The notes under the pieces are model-generated. The model saw only the letters and a list, made by a program, of their open reading frames with translations. It made no database searches and was not told where the DNA came from. Shown in pieces: positions 51,953 through 59,436 of a stretch of DNA of 61,940 nt. A program made the position numbers and the translations under genes. The DNA is from Phytohabitans sp036906915 (lineage in GTDB: Bacteria > Actinomycetota > Actinomycetes > Mycobacteriales > Micromonosporaceae): contig NZ_JBAKHX010000044.1 of NCBI RefSeq assembly GCF_036906915.1, positions 1 to 61,940 of the forward strand, in the 5' to 3' direction. Every line of letters starts with the position of its first letter. Within the stretch, counting starts at the first letter, position 1.

Positions 51953-52428
51953 GACACCCGCGACTCGGGCTGGTCTTCTTCTGTACCGGGCAGGTACACG
52001 TCATCGACGCTGACGTTGACCTCCACCACGCTCAGGCTGGTCATCCGCTCGATTGACTGCTTGACGTTGCGCTGGATGGAGCGACCCACCTCGGCGATGC
52101 TCACGCCGTACTCCACGACGATCTGCAGGTCGACTGCGGCCTCGCTTTCGCCGACCTCGACGCCGACGCCCTGCGCCACGTTGGGGCCGGCGCTGCCCGG
52201 GATCCGCTCCCGCAGCGCGTTGAACGCCCGGGTGCCGCTGGTGCCCATCGCGTGCACGCCGGCCACCTCCCGGCATGCCACGCCGGCGATCTTCTGCACC
52301 ACGCCTTCCGCGACGCTGATCCTGCCTTCCTCGGTGTTCAGCCGGTCTTGCCGCGCCGGCATCGACTCCACGTTCCGGTTGGCACCGGAAACCGCCTTTT
52401 CGCCACTGGTCACAGCGGTCTGGGTCAT
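51949..52428 (-). CDS. Asp23/Gls24-family protein, first gene of the envelope operon
   Basis: 159 residues. GRISVAEGVVQKIAGVACRE, VAGVHAMG, VEVGESEAAVDLQIVVEYGV and IERMTSLSVVEVNVSVDDVY show the full Asp23 fold. The strong ribosome site AAGGAG lies eight bases before ATG 52428. It is divergent from the ECF sigma factor, with 242 bases between the starts, so both may share control. Presumably the main soluble scaffold protein. Confidence 0.9.
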   Translation of the reverse strand: MTQTAVTSGEKAVSGANRNVESMPARQDRLNTEEGRISVAEGVVQKIAGVACREVAGVHAMGTSGTRAFNALRERIPGSAGPNVAQGVGVEVGESEAAVDLQIVVEYGVSIAEVGRSIQRNVKQSIERMTSLSVVEVNVSVDDVYLPGTEEDQPESRVS

Positions 52429-52550
52429 CAGGAGGGCTCCTTCGCTGGGGATGACCAGCCAACGCGGTCATCGCTTTGTCGTTCGTACCCAGTTAGACAC
52501 CGGCCCGGCGTGGACATCGCACAAATGCCCAAGATTCTTTCGAATTCGAG

Positions 52551-52574
52551 GTCTCAGCCCGTCCATTCGGGTAA
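52551..52574 (+). promoter_or_regulatory. Candidate SigB-type promoter before the ECF sigma gene
   Basis: GTCT-N14-GGGTAA resembles the general-stress consensus GTTT-N14-GGGTAT of actinomycete SigB-group sigma factors, about 100 bases before the sigma start. On the other strand a GGGTAC (52490-52485) faces the Asp23 operon but lacks a matching -35. Both are pattern matches only. Confidence 0.3.
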
Positions 52575-52670
52575 CTCGTAGCCCACCGATCCCACACCGA
52601 CGCTCCGCGGGCGATCTGAGCGCGCGGCTGACAGCGGTGAGCAGAGCCGAGCCCACCAAGGGAGGGCACC

Positions 52671-53210
52671 GTGGACACCGTCGACGACGCCTACCTCGTT
52701 CGCCGGGCGCGAGACGGCTTCCTCGACGCCTACGAAGAACTGGTCGCGCGCCACGCTGCCCGCGCCTACCGGGTGGCGCTACGGATGCTGGGCAACCACC
52801 ACGACGCGGAGGACGTCACACAGGAGGCCCTCATCGCCGCCTGGCAGGCGCTGCCGGCCTTCCGGAGCGACGCGGCGTTCTCCACCTGGCTCTACCGGAT
52901 CGTGACCACCAGAAGCCTCAACCGCATCAACCGAACCAGGACCGCGTTTCCGCTCGACGCGCAGCCGGAACCGGCCGCGCGCAACGGTGGACCTCCCGAG
53001 CAGGTCGAACGCAGCGCCGCCGCCGACGCGGTCGCCCGCGCCATCACCACCCTGCCCGGTCCGCAGCGCGTCGCTCTCGTCCTTTACCAGTTCGAGGACC
53101 TCAGCTACGCCGACATCGCCGAGGTGACCGGCACCAGCGTCCCGGCCGTCCGTAGCCATCTTCACCGCGCACGGCGCACACTGGCCTCACTGCTGCAGGA
53201 TTGGAGGTGA
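52671..53210 (+). CDS. ECF-type RNA polymerase sigma factor
   Basis: 179 residues. Region 2: DAYEELVARHAARAYRVALR, NHHDAEDVTQEALIAAWQAL and AFSTWLYRIVTTRSLNRIN. Region 4: ITTLPGPQRVALVLYQFEDL, SYADIAEVTGTSVPAVRSHL, HRARRTLASLL. It directs transcription of a stress regulon, plausibly including the divergent Asp23 operon. GTG 52671 has GGGAGGG upstream. The stop overlaps the region of its Asp23-fused zinc-finger partner. Confidence 0.95.
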   Translation: MDTVDDAYLVRRARDGFLDAYEELVARHAARAYRVALRMLGNHHDAEDVTQEALIAAWQALPAFRSDAAFSTWLYRIVTTRSLNRINRTRTAFPLDAQPEPAARNGGPPEQVERSAAADAVARAITTLPGPQRVALVLYQFEDLSYADIAEVTGTSVPAVRSHLHRARRTLASLLQDWR

Positions 53211-53215
53211 GCACG

Positions 53216-53920
53216 ATGACCGCCGGAACACCGCAAACCACACCGCCCGACGGCCCTCTTGATCTGACGCAGCGGCAGGTGCCCTGCGGGATCGACGTCG
53301 ACAACCTCCTCGAGCAGGTCGCCGAGGGCCGGGCGGCCGAGCGCGACGAGCACCAGACTCACTGCCCCCACTGCCAGGCGGCACTCATCGAGCTCGCCGA
53401 CGTGTGGGCTCCCGTCCGGCAACTGGCCGAGCAGCCGGTCACGACCCCAACCGGCATCCTCGCCGCCGTCATGCGTCACATCGACCGGCTCACCCACGAC
53501 ATGTGGTACACCCTGCGCCAGGCCGACGCCGGTGCGATCAAGGTGGCCGCCAGGGTCATCGCGATCATCGCCCGCCAGGCCGCGCTTCGGGTCCCCGGGG
53601 TCCGCATCGCCTTCGGACGCAGCACCGCCACGGCCCGCGCCGCCGAAGCCGACACCCGCCAGCATCGCCACCCGCACGCCGCCGCCGGCGTCATGGGCGG
53701 CACCGCAGTCGTCGATCTCGCACTCACCGTCACCCACGGACAGTCGATCGACCACCTCGCCCGCCAGGTTCAACGCCGCGTCATCGCCGACCTGCGCGAC
53801 ACTCTCGACCTCCAGCATGTCACCGTCAACATCACCGTCGACGACGTCCTACCCCCGCCTACCGGGGACCGTGAAGAACGTAGAGGCCGAGGATCATCGT
53901 CGACACGGAGACGAACTTGA
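53216..53920 (+). CDS. Anti-sigma-like zinc finger fused to an Asp23 domain
   Basis: 234 residues. N-terminal CGIDVDNLLEQVAEGRAAER precedes His46-x3-Cys50-x2-Cys53 (DEHQTHCPHC), the ZAS zinc-binding motif of ECF anti-sigma factors. Instead of a membrane helix, residues about 106-212 form an Asp23-like domain (IKVAARVIAIIARQAALRVP, AVVDLALTVTHGQSIDHLAR, QHVTVNITVDDV). ATG 53216 has GGAGG eight bases upstream. It should hold the sigma factor inactive, with the Asp23 part linking it to the envelope scaffold. The last 20 codons overlap a convergent membrane gene by 62 bases and look like frame read-out. Confidence 0.8.
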   Translation: MTAGTPQTTPPDGPLDLTQRQVPCGIDVDNLLEQVAEGRAAERDEHQTHCPHCQAALIELADVWAPVRQLAEQPVTTPTGILAAVMRHIDRLTHDMWYTLRQADAGAIKVAARVIAIIARQAALRVPGVRIAFGRSTATARAAEADTRQHRHPHAAAGVMGGTAVVDLALTVTHGQSIDHLARQVQRRVIADLRDTLDLQHVTVNITVDDVLPPPTGDREERRGRGSSSTRRRT

Positions 53921-54737
53921 GCGGCTGCGAAAGCGTGCTCAGGGCGAAGTAGACCCGCAGAGTCCCGAGCGCCAGGACGGCGTTGACGAGGCCGGTCGTC
54001 GACACGATGTCGGCGGCGCCCGCTGTGTCGGCCAGATACCACAGGTACCCGAGCTGACCGCCGCAGGCGAACTCCGCCCCCAGAAGGCCATCCGGCGCCC
54101 GGCGCAGGACCAGCGCCGTGCCGACGGAGATCAGCAGGAAAACGAGCAGGGCCAGGATGACGCCGCGGCCCTCGGCGACCCGGCTCGCCAGCAGGCCGGC
54201 CAGCCCACCCAGGAGGTACTCCAGGCTGCTCTCGACCGTCAGCACCAGTAGGCCAGCCAGGGCGCCGGCGAACAGCACCTCCGGCACGAGACCGGCCCAC
54301 AATGTGACGTCTGGGGCGACCGACTCGACAGTGGCGTACGTGAGGACGCTCATGGCCACGCACGCCAGAAGCCCCAGCGCCATCGGGACACCCGGCGGCA
54401 GGACCGCCCCGAAAGTGCCGCAGGCACTGGTGAACCGGCGATGCGAGAACCGCCGCGGAAAGCCGCCCAGCCGGCGGATCACGCCTTCGCCGAACGCGAA
54501 CACGGTTACGCCCGCGGCCACCGATACGTGATAGCGCGAACGCAGCTCCATACCTGACGCCGCGACGACGACCGCGGTGTAGATGGCGGCGCGGATGCTC
54601 GCCGCCCGGAAGAACGCCCATGCCCAGTGCGGGTCCCACTCCCGCTTGCGGTTCACCTCCTCGAAGGTGCCGGTGTCCTGCTCGTCCAAGGCGTCCGGTT
54701 CCTGCCGGCGCGTGGGGTCCCCCGTACCCTCGGCCAT
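53859..54737 (-). CDS. Multi-pass membrane protein of unknown function, 292 aa
   Basis: An acidic, soluble N-tail (MAEGTGDPTRRQEPDALDEQ, to about 40) precedes about six hydrophobic helices, including SIRAAIYTAVVVAASGMELR, MALGLLACVAMSVLTYATV and VILALLVFLLISVGTALVLR. I recognise no family. Third and last gene of a membrane operon with 54737-55357 and 55360-56052. Its 3' end overlaps the anti-sigma fusion gene on the other strand by 62 bases. The ATG overlaps the upstream stop by one base. Confidence 0.65.
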   Translation of the reverse strand: MAEGTGDPTRRQEPDALDEQDTGTFEEVNRKREWDPHWAWAFFRAASIRAAIYTAVVVAASGMELRSRYHVSVAAGVTVFAFGEGVIRRLGGFPRRFSHRRFTSACGTFGAVLPPGVPMALGLLACVAMSVLTYATVESVAPDVTLWAGLVPEVLFAGALAGLLVLTVESSLEYLLGGLAGLLASRVAEGRGVILALLVFLLISVGTALVLRRAPDGLLGAEFACGGQLGYLWYLADTAGAADIVSTTGLVNAVLALGTLRVYFALSTLSQPLKFVSVSTMILGLYVLHGPR

Positions 54738-55357
54738 CACTGGCGTCCGGGCAGAAACATGACCTCGGCGGTCGCGGCCGCACCGGTCGTCACCAGGTAG
54801 AGCACTGCTGGAGCGGGCAGGAAGACGCCCAGGGCCATCGCGCCGAAGAAGCGGAGCCACCCGGGCGGGAAGTTGCGCACGATCTGATGCCAGGCGCGTG
54901 CGGTGAGCGCCCACAGGAACGCCAGAAACCACGTTCGCTGGTGTGTCAGCCCGGTCTCCAGCGGCTCGATCCGCAGGAAGAGCACGACGAGCGCCACCGC
55001 TGCGAGACCGGCGAAGCGCACTGCCGTCGCCCACGCGAGTGCCTGGAGGCAACGGCCGCGCTCGCTGTTGAGCCGCGCGAACGCCGCTCCCCGCTCGGCG
55101 GGGGCGAGTGCGGCCGCCTCATCGTACTCCGGGCCCATCCGCACGAGCCGGCCGGCGGCGATCAGGCGCCTGGCGGTGAACGGTCTAATGAGGACGGCCG
55201 CCAGCACGGAGACGGCGAGGATCGCGAGGGCGTCGGGAGGCGCGAGATCGTACGCGTACACAAGCGCCACCACACCGAGCACCGGAGCCGACGCCTGCAC
55301 GGCGAGGGCGAACACGTCCGCGTAGGTGAGCGGGGGAAACGGATGCGGTGTCGCCAT
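54737..55357 (-). CDS. Multi-pass membrane protein of unknown function, 206 aa
   Basis: No family recognised. About five helices: VFALAVQASAPVLGVVALVY, ALAILAVSVLAAVLIRPFTA, VRFAGLAAVALVVLFLRIEP, a Trp-rich segment TWFLAFLWALTARAWHQIV and FGAMALGVFLPAPAVLYLV. A cytoplasmic loop between helices 2 and 3 carries EYDEAAALAPAERGAAFARL. Start ATG 55357 lies 2 bases after the stop of the upstream gene. Middle member of a three-gene membrane operon. Confidence 0.65.
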   Translation of the reverse strand: MATPHPFPPLTYADVFALAVQASAPVLGVVALVYAYDLAPPDALAILAVSVLAAVLIRPFTARRLIAAGRLVRMGPEYDEAAALAPAERGAAFARLNSERGRCLQALAWATAVRFAGLAAVALVVLFLRIEPLETGLTHQRTWFLAFLWALTARAWHQIVRNFPPGWLRFFGAMALGVFLPAPAVLYLVTTGAAATAEVMFLPGRQ

Positions 55358-55359
55358 CG

Positions 55360-56052
55360 TCAGCTCCGGCCGACGAATACGCCACCGGCCGGTGTCCTGC
55401 GCGCGATCAGCATCACGCCGGTGTTGGCTACGAGAACGGTGATGAGATACAGCACGAACGCCCCCGGGGTGAGCAGCGAAATCGCCAGTGCGATCACGAT
55501 CCGGACCGCCATTCCGTCGGGTGCCCCGAAACGGATGAGCCGCACCAGGTAAAGCGCCATGAGGGCAAGCGGAATGACCGAATGCGCGACGGCCGCCCCG
55601 AATCCGTCCTCCTGAAGGGCCGAATAGGCGCTGCGCGCGAGATCGACCCGGCCGAGCGGCAGCTCGCCGCCGGTGTCCCGAAGCCGGAGCCACAGCGCCG
55701 TGTCCTGCTCCAGATAGCGGGGACCGCCGCCGTTGTCCGGGTCTAGCTGGGAAAAGCCCATCACCGTCACGAACACCAGGACCGCCGCTGACGCCTGGAG
55801 GAGGCCCCTGAACGCCTTCAGCGCGAGTAGAGGGCCGGTGAACACGTCCCTGAGCATGAACGCCCGGTCGAGCTGCCGATCGCCCGTCCGGTACCGCCGG
55901 GCGTGACGCATCCGCCGCGCCTCCTGCCGCACCTCCACTACGATCAGCGGCGCGAACAGCAGGCTTATCAACAGGGACGCGAGGACGATGGCGGACGTGT
56001 AGGACGGCCAGATTTCGAAGGCCCAGGCGAAAAGACCAGCCGTCAAGTCCAC
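55360..56052 (-). CDS. Multi-pass membrane protein, distantly YidC-like topology, 230 aa
   Basis: First gene of the membrane operon. A short N-tail, then TSAIVLASLLISLLFAPLIV followed by a basic amphipathic segment EVRQEARRMRHARRYRTGDR and further helices (LLQASAAVLVFVTVMGFSQL, AVAHSVIPLALMALYLVRLI, ALAISLLTPGAFVLYLITVL). A helix, basic cytoplasmic hairpin and helix set near residues 20-110 recalls the YidC/Oxa1 insertase topology, but key YidC motifs are not clear, so this is only a suggestion. Confidence 0.55.
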   Translation of the reverse strand: MDLTAGLFAWAFEIWPSYTSAIVLASLLISLLFAPLIVVEVRQEARRMRHARRYRTGDRQLDRAFMLRDVFTGPLLALKAFRGLLQASAAVLVFVTVMGFSQLDPDNGGGPRYLEQDTALWLRLRDTGGELPLGRVDLARSAYSALQEDGFGAAVAHSVIPLALMALYLVRLIRFGAPDGMAVRIVIALAISLLTPGAFVLYLITVLVANTGVMLIARRTPAGGVFVGRS

Positions 56053-56055
56053 CGT

Positions 56056-56418
56056 TCAGAGTCTAGGGCGATCCACATTGGTACGCAGGTCGCCGTTGCG
56101 GACCTCCATCGCACCATCGGCCACACGTGGCCAGCTCGCCATCCGCCCGTCGGTGTGCTGCCACTGCGACAGGTCACCGCCGTCGAACAGCACCACCCGC
56201 TCCCCTGGCTTGCGTATCGAGATCAGGTCGAGGTTGACGTGGCCGGTGTCGGCGGCGTCCACCCGGTACTGGATCGCATGGTTGGGTCCGTTGCTGTAGC
56301 GGAGCCCGATGTCGTACTCGCCGGCTGAGGGTTTACCAGGCTTCCAAAACGTCGCCGTATCCCGGCCGCGAACGGATGGAACCGATCGGGTGGCTGGCGC
56401 GACCAGGTAGCGTGACAC
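56056..56418 (-). pseudogene. Fragment of a DUF1080 (3-keto-disaccharide hydrolase-type) protein
   Basis: The minus strand encodes GEYDIGLRYSNGPNHAIQYR, a beta-sandwich (CBM-like) region, then GERVVLFDGGDLSQWQHTDG, RMASWPRVADGAMEVRNGDL and RTN. LFDGxDLSxWxHTDG and GAMxVxxGDxRT are the opening motifs of DUF1080 domains. The frame stops at DRPRL, about 40 residues into a domain of about 180, and no export signal precedes. It is a remnant, overlapping antisense to the start of the sigma gene. Confidence 0.65.
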
Positions 56419-56912
56419 GGTCCGCAGTAGAGGAGCCCCTAACGGGCGGGAGCGCCTTGGACGATTTCGGCGCGGTGTATCGGACGCATTACGACGGCAT
56501 GATCCGACTGGCGTACGTGATCACCGACAGCATGGCGACGGCCGAAGACATCGTGCAGGAGGCGTTCGTCGAGCTGTACCGGCGCTGGCCCACGGTCCGG
56601 GACCCGGAGAGCTGGTTACACACGGTGGTGGTCAACCGGTCCCGGTCGTGGTGGCGGCGCCTCGTGGTGGCCCGCCGGCACGTGGCCCGCGGCTCGCCGC
56701 CGGAGTCCTCGCCCTCGACGGAGGACGGCGCCGCCGTGCGCCAGGCGCTGCTGGCGCTCAACCGCCGCCAGCGCGCGGCGGTGTTCTTCCGCTTCTATCT
56801 CGACTTGCCCGAGGTGGCGATCGCCGAGGCGCTCGGCTGCCGCCCCGGCACGGTGAAATCCCTACTCCACCGCGCGCTCGCGACCCTGAGGGAGCACCTC
56901 GATGAAGACTGA
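56376..56912 (+). CDS. SigE-family ECF sigma factor
   Basis: 178 residues. FGAVYRTHYDGMIRLAYVIT, MATAEDIVQEAFVELYRRW and PESWLHTVVVNRSRSWWRR form region 2. RQALLALNRRQRAAVFFRFY, LDLPEVAIAEALGCRPGTVK and SLLHRALATLREHL form region 4, typical of the SigE subfamily of small actinobacterial sigma factors. Start is uncertain: ATG 56376, GTG 56412 or TTG 56457 (GGGCGGGAG upstream). It overlaps the downstream membrane-anchored gene by 11 bases, so the two should act together. Confidence 0.88.
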   Translation: MEPIGWLARPGSVTRSAVEEPLTGGSALDDFGAVYRTHYDGMIRLAYVITDSMATAEDIVQEAFVELYRRWPTVRDPESWLHTVVVNRSRSWWRRLVVARRHVARGSPPESSPSTEDGAAVRQALLALNRRQRAAVFFRFYLDLPEVAIAEALGCRPGTVKSLLHRALATLREHLDED

Positions 56913-58164
56913 GTCACAGGACGACCGGGACGAGCGGGTGCGAGCCGCCGTCCGGAGCCACATCGCCACACAGCCGGTACCCCCGCCCGACCTGACCCGG
57001 ATCGTGGCCCGCGCGGAACGCGCGTTCCAGCCGCGACGGCGGTCCGGCTGGGTCGCTCAGGTAGCGGCAGCCGCAGTCGCCGTCGTGGTCTGCGGCACGG
57101 TGACCGCGGTGGCCGTGACGCGGCCGGAGTCCCGCAACGGCCTCGCGCCCGTAGTCTCGCCCGATCGCATCCCCGACTTCGCGCGGCTCGCCGGCCCCGA
57201 GGTGGTGTGGCCGGACGCGGTTCGTCGGCTGCCCTCGGAACTGCCAGACGGTTCGGCCTACCGGGTCGCGGACACCACGGACGGAGACGACCTGCTGGTC
57301 ATCCCCGATGGTCGCGCGGCGGGCCCGCTGTTCCTCAACCCTGACACCGGAGCCGTGCGCGCCGTGGCCACCGCGTCGGTGACGGACGGCCTGAACGCGC
57401 CGCGGGTAACGACGGCTCGGGTCACCGACGACCGCGTGGTCTGGTTCCTGCAGGGCCGGCGAGAGGGCAACACGGTGCGCGAGGCCTGGTCGGTGCCACT
57501 GGCCGGCGGCGAGGCGCGCCGCCTGGCCGACCTGCCGGCCAGCGCCACCGCGGGGAGGGTGGTCCTGGCCGGTGACGCGATGATCTGGGAGCAGTACGGC
57601 CCCGGCCAGGGTCAGGACGACGTCGTGATCCGCCGGCTACCGCTGGCGGGCGGGCCGATCACCGACGTGCCGGGCTCGCGCGGCTACTGGCTCTCCACCG
57701 TCCCGGGGTGGATCACCTCCCAGTACCCCGGCACCCCCTTCGGCGAGCCGGAGCGCACCGGCACCCTGATCGAGGTCGCCACCGGTCAGCGGCTGAAGTG
57801 GAGCGCCAACGACGAGATGGAATCCACCGTCGCATGTGGACCCGCGTGGTGCACCGGCTGGACCGTCGGTGGCTTCGCCGCGCTCCAGGATCTCAACGGC
57901 GGTAACTATCTGGACCTGAGGGAGAGGGGCGGCCTCAACCCGAGCCTCGACGGGCGTCTCGCGATCGGCGGCATCGCCGAGCGCTGGGTCGTGTGGGATC
58001 GAGGCAGCGGCCGCGCGGCGACGATCGAGCGGGAGTCCCCCAGAGGTGGCACCGTCGGCGGATCCTTCTTCGACCGGTACGACTCGGATCCGCGGTCGCC
58101 GGTGCAGACCTGGCGGAGCCCGGACGGCGCGTTCATGATGCTGGACCTGAAACGGCTGTGGTGA
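56902..58164 (+). CDS. Membrane-anchored propeller-like protein paired with the sigma factor
   Basis: 420 residues. N-terminal cytoplasmic helix (DERVRAAVRSHIATQPVPPP), one membrane helix WVAQVAAAAVAVVVCGTVTA (about 50-70), then an external domain with repeated beta-blades (VWPDAVRRLPSELPDGSAYR, VVLAGDAMIWEQYGPGQGQD, RWVVWDRGSGRAATIERES). Coupling to the sigma gene implies an anti-sigma or sensor role; no ZAS motif is present. It has two Cys (ACGPAWCTGW). Confidence 0.75.
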   Translation: MKTESQDDRDERVRAAVRSHIATQPVPPPDLTRIVARAERAFQPRRRSGWVAQVAAAAVAVVVCGTVTAVAVTRPESRNGLAPVVSPDRIPDFARLAGPEVVWPDAVRRLPSELPDGSAYRVADTTDGDDLLVIPDGRAAGPLFLNPDTGAVRAVATASVTDGLNAPRVTTARVTDDRVVWFLQGRREGNTVREAWSVPLAGGEARRLADLPASATAGRVVLAGDAMIWEQYGPGQGQDDVVIRRLPLAGGPITDVPGSRGYWLSTVPGWITSQYPGTPFGEPERTGTLIEVATGQRLKWSANDEMESTVACGPAWCTGWTVGGFAALQDLNGGNYLDLRERGGLNPSLDGRLAIGGIAERWVVWDRGSGRAATIERESPRGGTVGGSFFDRYDSDPRSPVQTWRSPDGAFMMLDLKRLW

Positions 58165-58186
58165 GGCTCCCGCGCTCAGCGGCCAC

Positions 58187-58222
58187 GTGTATACGTTGAG
58201 TGTATACACCATGATGTATAGT
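58187..58222 (+). promoter_or_regulatory. PadR promoter/operator: GTGTATAC repeats and TATAGT box
   Basis: GTGTATAC (58187-58194) and the perfect palindrome GTGTATACAC (58200-58209) lie between a TTGAGT -35-like box and the -10 TATAGT (58217-58222). The ATG at 58230 is seven bases after TATAGT, so the mRNA is likely leaderless and the PadR protein likely represses its own operon here. Confidence 0.7.
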
Positions 58223-58229
58223 GCCCGTC

Positions 58230-58760
58230 ATGTCGATTGGACAGACCTTCCTGGGGCTGCTCGAGTCCAGCCCCAGGCATGGATATGACCTCAAGCGCGC
58301 CTATGACGAGCGGTTCGGCCGGACCCGTCCCCTGCCCTACGGGCAGGTCTACGCGACCCTGTCCCGCCTGCTGAAAAGCGGCCTCGTTGAGGTGGACGGC
58401 ATCGAGCCGGGCGAAGGGCCGGAGCGCAAGCGATACGCGATCACCTCCGCCGGCGTCACCGACGTCGGTCGCTGGCTGTCCCAGCCGGAGAAGCCCGAGC
58501 CGTACCTGCAGACCGTCCTCTACACCAAGGTGGTGCTGGCGCTGCTCACCGACCGGCCCGCCGCCGACCTGCTCGACACCCAGACCGCCGAACACCTGCG
58601 GCTGATGCGTGAACTGACCCGCCGCAAGGACGAGGGTGACCTCGCCGAACAGCTGATCTGCGACCACGCCCTGTTCCACCTGGAAGCCGACCTGCGCTGG
58701 CTGGAGCTGACAGCGGCCCGGCTGGACGAGCTGGCGCGAGAGGTGCGGTCCCGTGGCTGA
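58230..58760 (+). CDS. PadR-family transcriptional regulator
   Basis: 176 residues. Winged helix: FLGLLESSPRHGYDLKRAYD, RPLPYGQVYATLSRLLKSGL, RKRYAITSAGVTDVGRWL. The C-terminal helical dimerisation domain (AADLLDTQTAEHLRLMRELT) is intact. PadR proteins usually repress efflux or ABC genes next door; here the ABC ATPase starts eight bases before its stop. ATG 58230 is preferred over GTG 58221 because of the leaderless promoter. Confidence 0.92.
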   Translation: MSIGQTFLGLLESSPRHGYDLKRAYDERFGRTRPLPYGQVYATLSRLLKSGLVEVDGIEPGEGPERKRYAITSAGVTDVGRWLSQPEKPEPYLQTVLYTKVVLALLTDRPAADLLDTQTAEHLRLMRELTRRKDEGDLAEQLICDHALFHLEADLRWLELTAARLDELAREVRSRG

Positions 58761-59436
58761 ACTGCTGGTCGCCGACGGCCTGCACAAGGCGTTCGGCGCG
58801 ACGCCGGCGCTCGACGGAGCCTCGATGAGCGTCAACGCCGGTGAGGTGCTGGCCGTGATGGGCCCGTCCGGCTCGGGTAAGTCGACGCTGCTGCACTGCC
58901 TGGCCGGCATCGTGCGTCCCGACTCCGGCCAGGTGCGTTACGAGGGCCGCGAGCTCACCACGATGCCGGACCGCGAGCGCAGCGCGCTGCGACGGGGGCA
59001 GTTCGGCTTCGTGTTCCAGTTCGGCCAGCTCGTACCGGAGCTGACCTGCCTGGAAAACGTGGCCCTGCCGCTGCGGATGGAGCGGGTGCGCCGCCGTGAG
59101 GCCGAGCGCCGTGCCATGGAGTGGCTGGAGCGGCTGGAGGTGACTGACGTGGCCCGCAAGCGGCCGGGCGAGGTTTCCGGGGGCCAGGGCCAGCGGGTGG
59201 CCGTGGCGCGGGCCCTGGTGACCAAGCCGCGGGTGATCTTCGCGGACGAGCCGACCGGCTCGCTCGACTCGCTCAACGGCGAGCGGGTGATGCGCCTGCT
59301 GACCCGAGCCGCCCGGGAGTCGCACGCCGCCGTGGTGCTGGTGACCCACGAGGCGCGCGTCGCGTCGTACTCGGACCGGGAGGTCGTGGTTCGTGACGGC
59401 CGCGTCCGTGACCTAACGGGTGCCCGCCATGGGTGA
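58753..59436 (+). CDS. ABC transporter ATPase (MacB/LolD type)
   Basis: 227 residues. Walker A GPSGSGKST, Q-loop FGFVFQFGQLVPELT, signature VSGGQGQRVAVARAL and Walker B VIFADEPTGSLDS. The DEPTGSLD form and short length are typical of ATPases serving FtsX-type permeases. GTG start overlaps the PadR stop; its stop overlaps the permease start. Confidence 0.93.
   Translation: MAELLVADGLHKAFGATPALDGASMSVNAGEVLAVMGPSGSGKSTLLHCLAGIVRPDSGQVRYEGRELTTMPDRERSALRRGQFGFVFQFGQLVPELTCLENVALPLRMERVRRREAERRAMEWLERLEVTDVARKRPGEVSGGQGQRVAVARALVTKPRVIFADEPTGSLDSLNGERVMRLLTRAARESHAAVVLVTHEARVASYSDREVVVRDGRVRDLTGARHG

Noticed and set aside
52485..52500. SigB-type promoter for the Asp23 operon (GGGTAC on the minus strand)
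   Set aside because: No matching GTTT-like -35 at 14-16 bases; only the opposite-strand candidate was kept, at low confidence.
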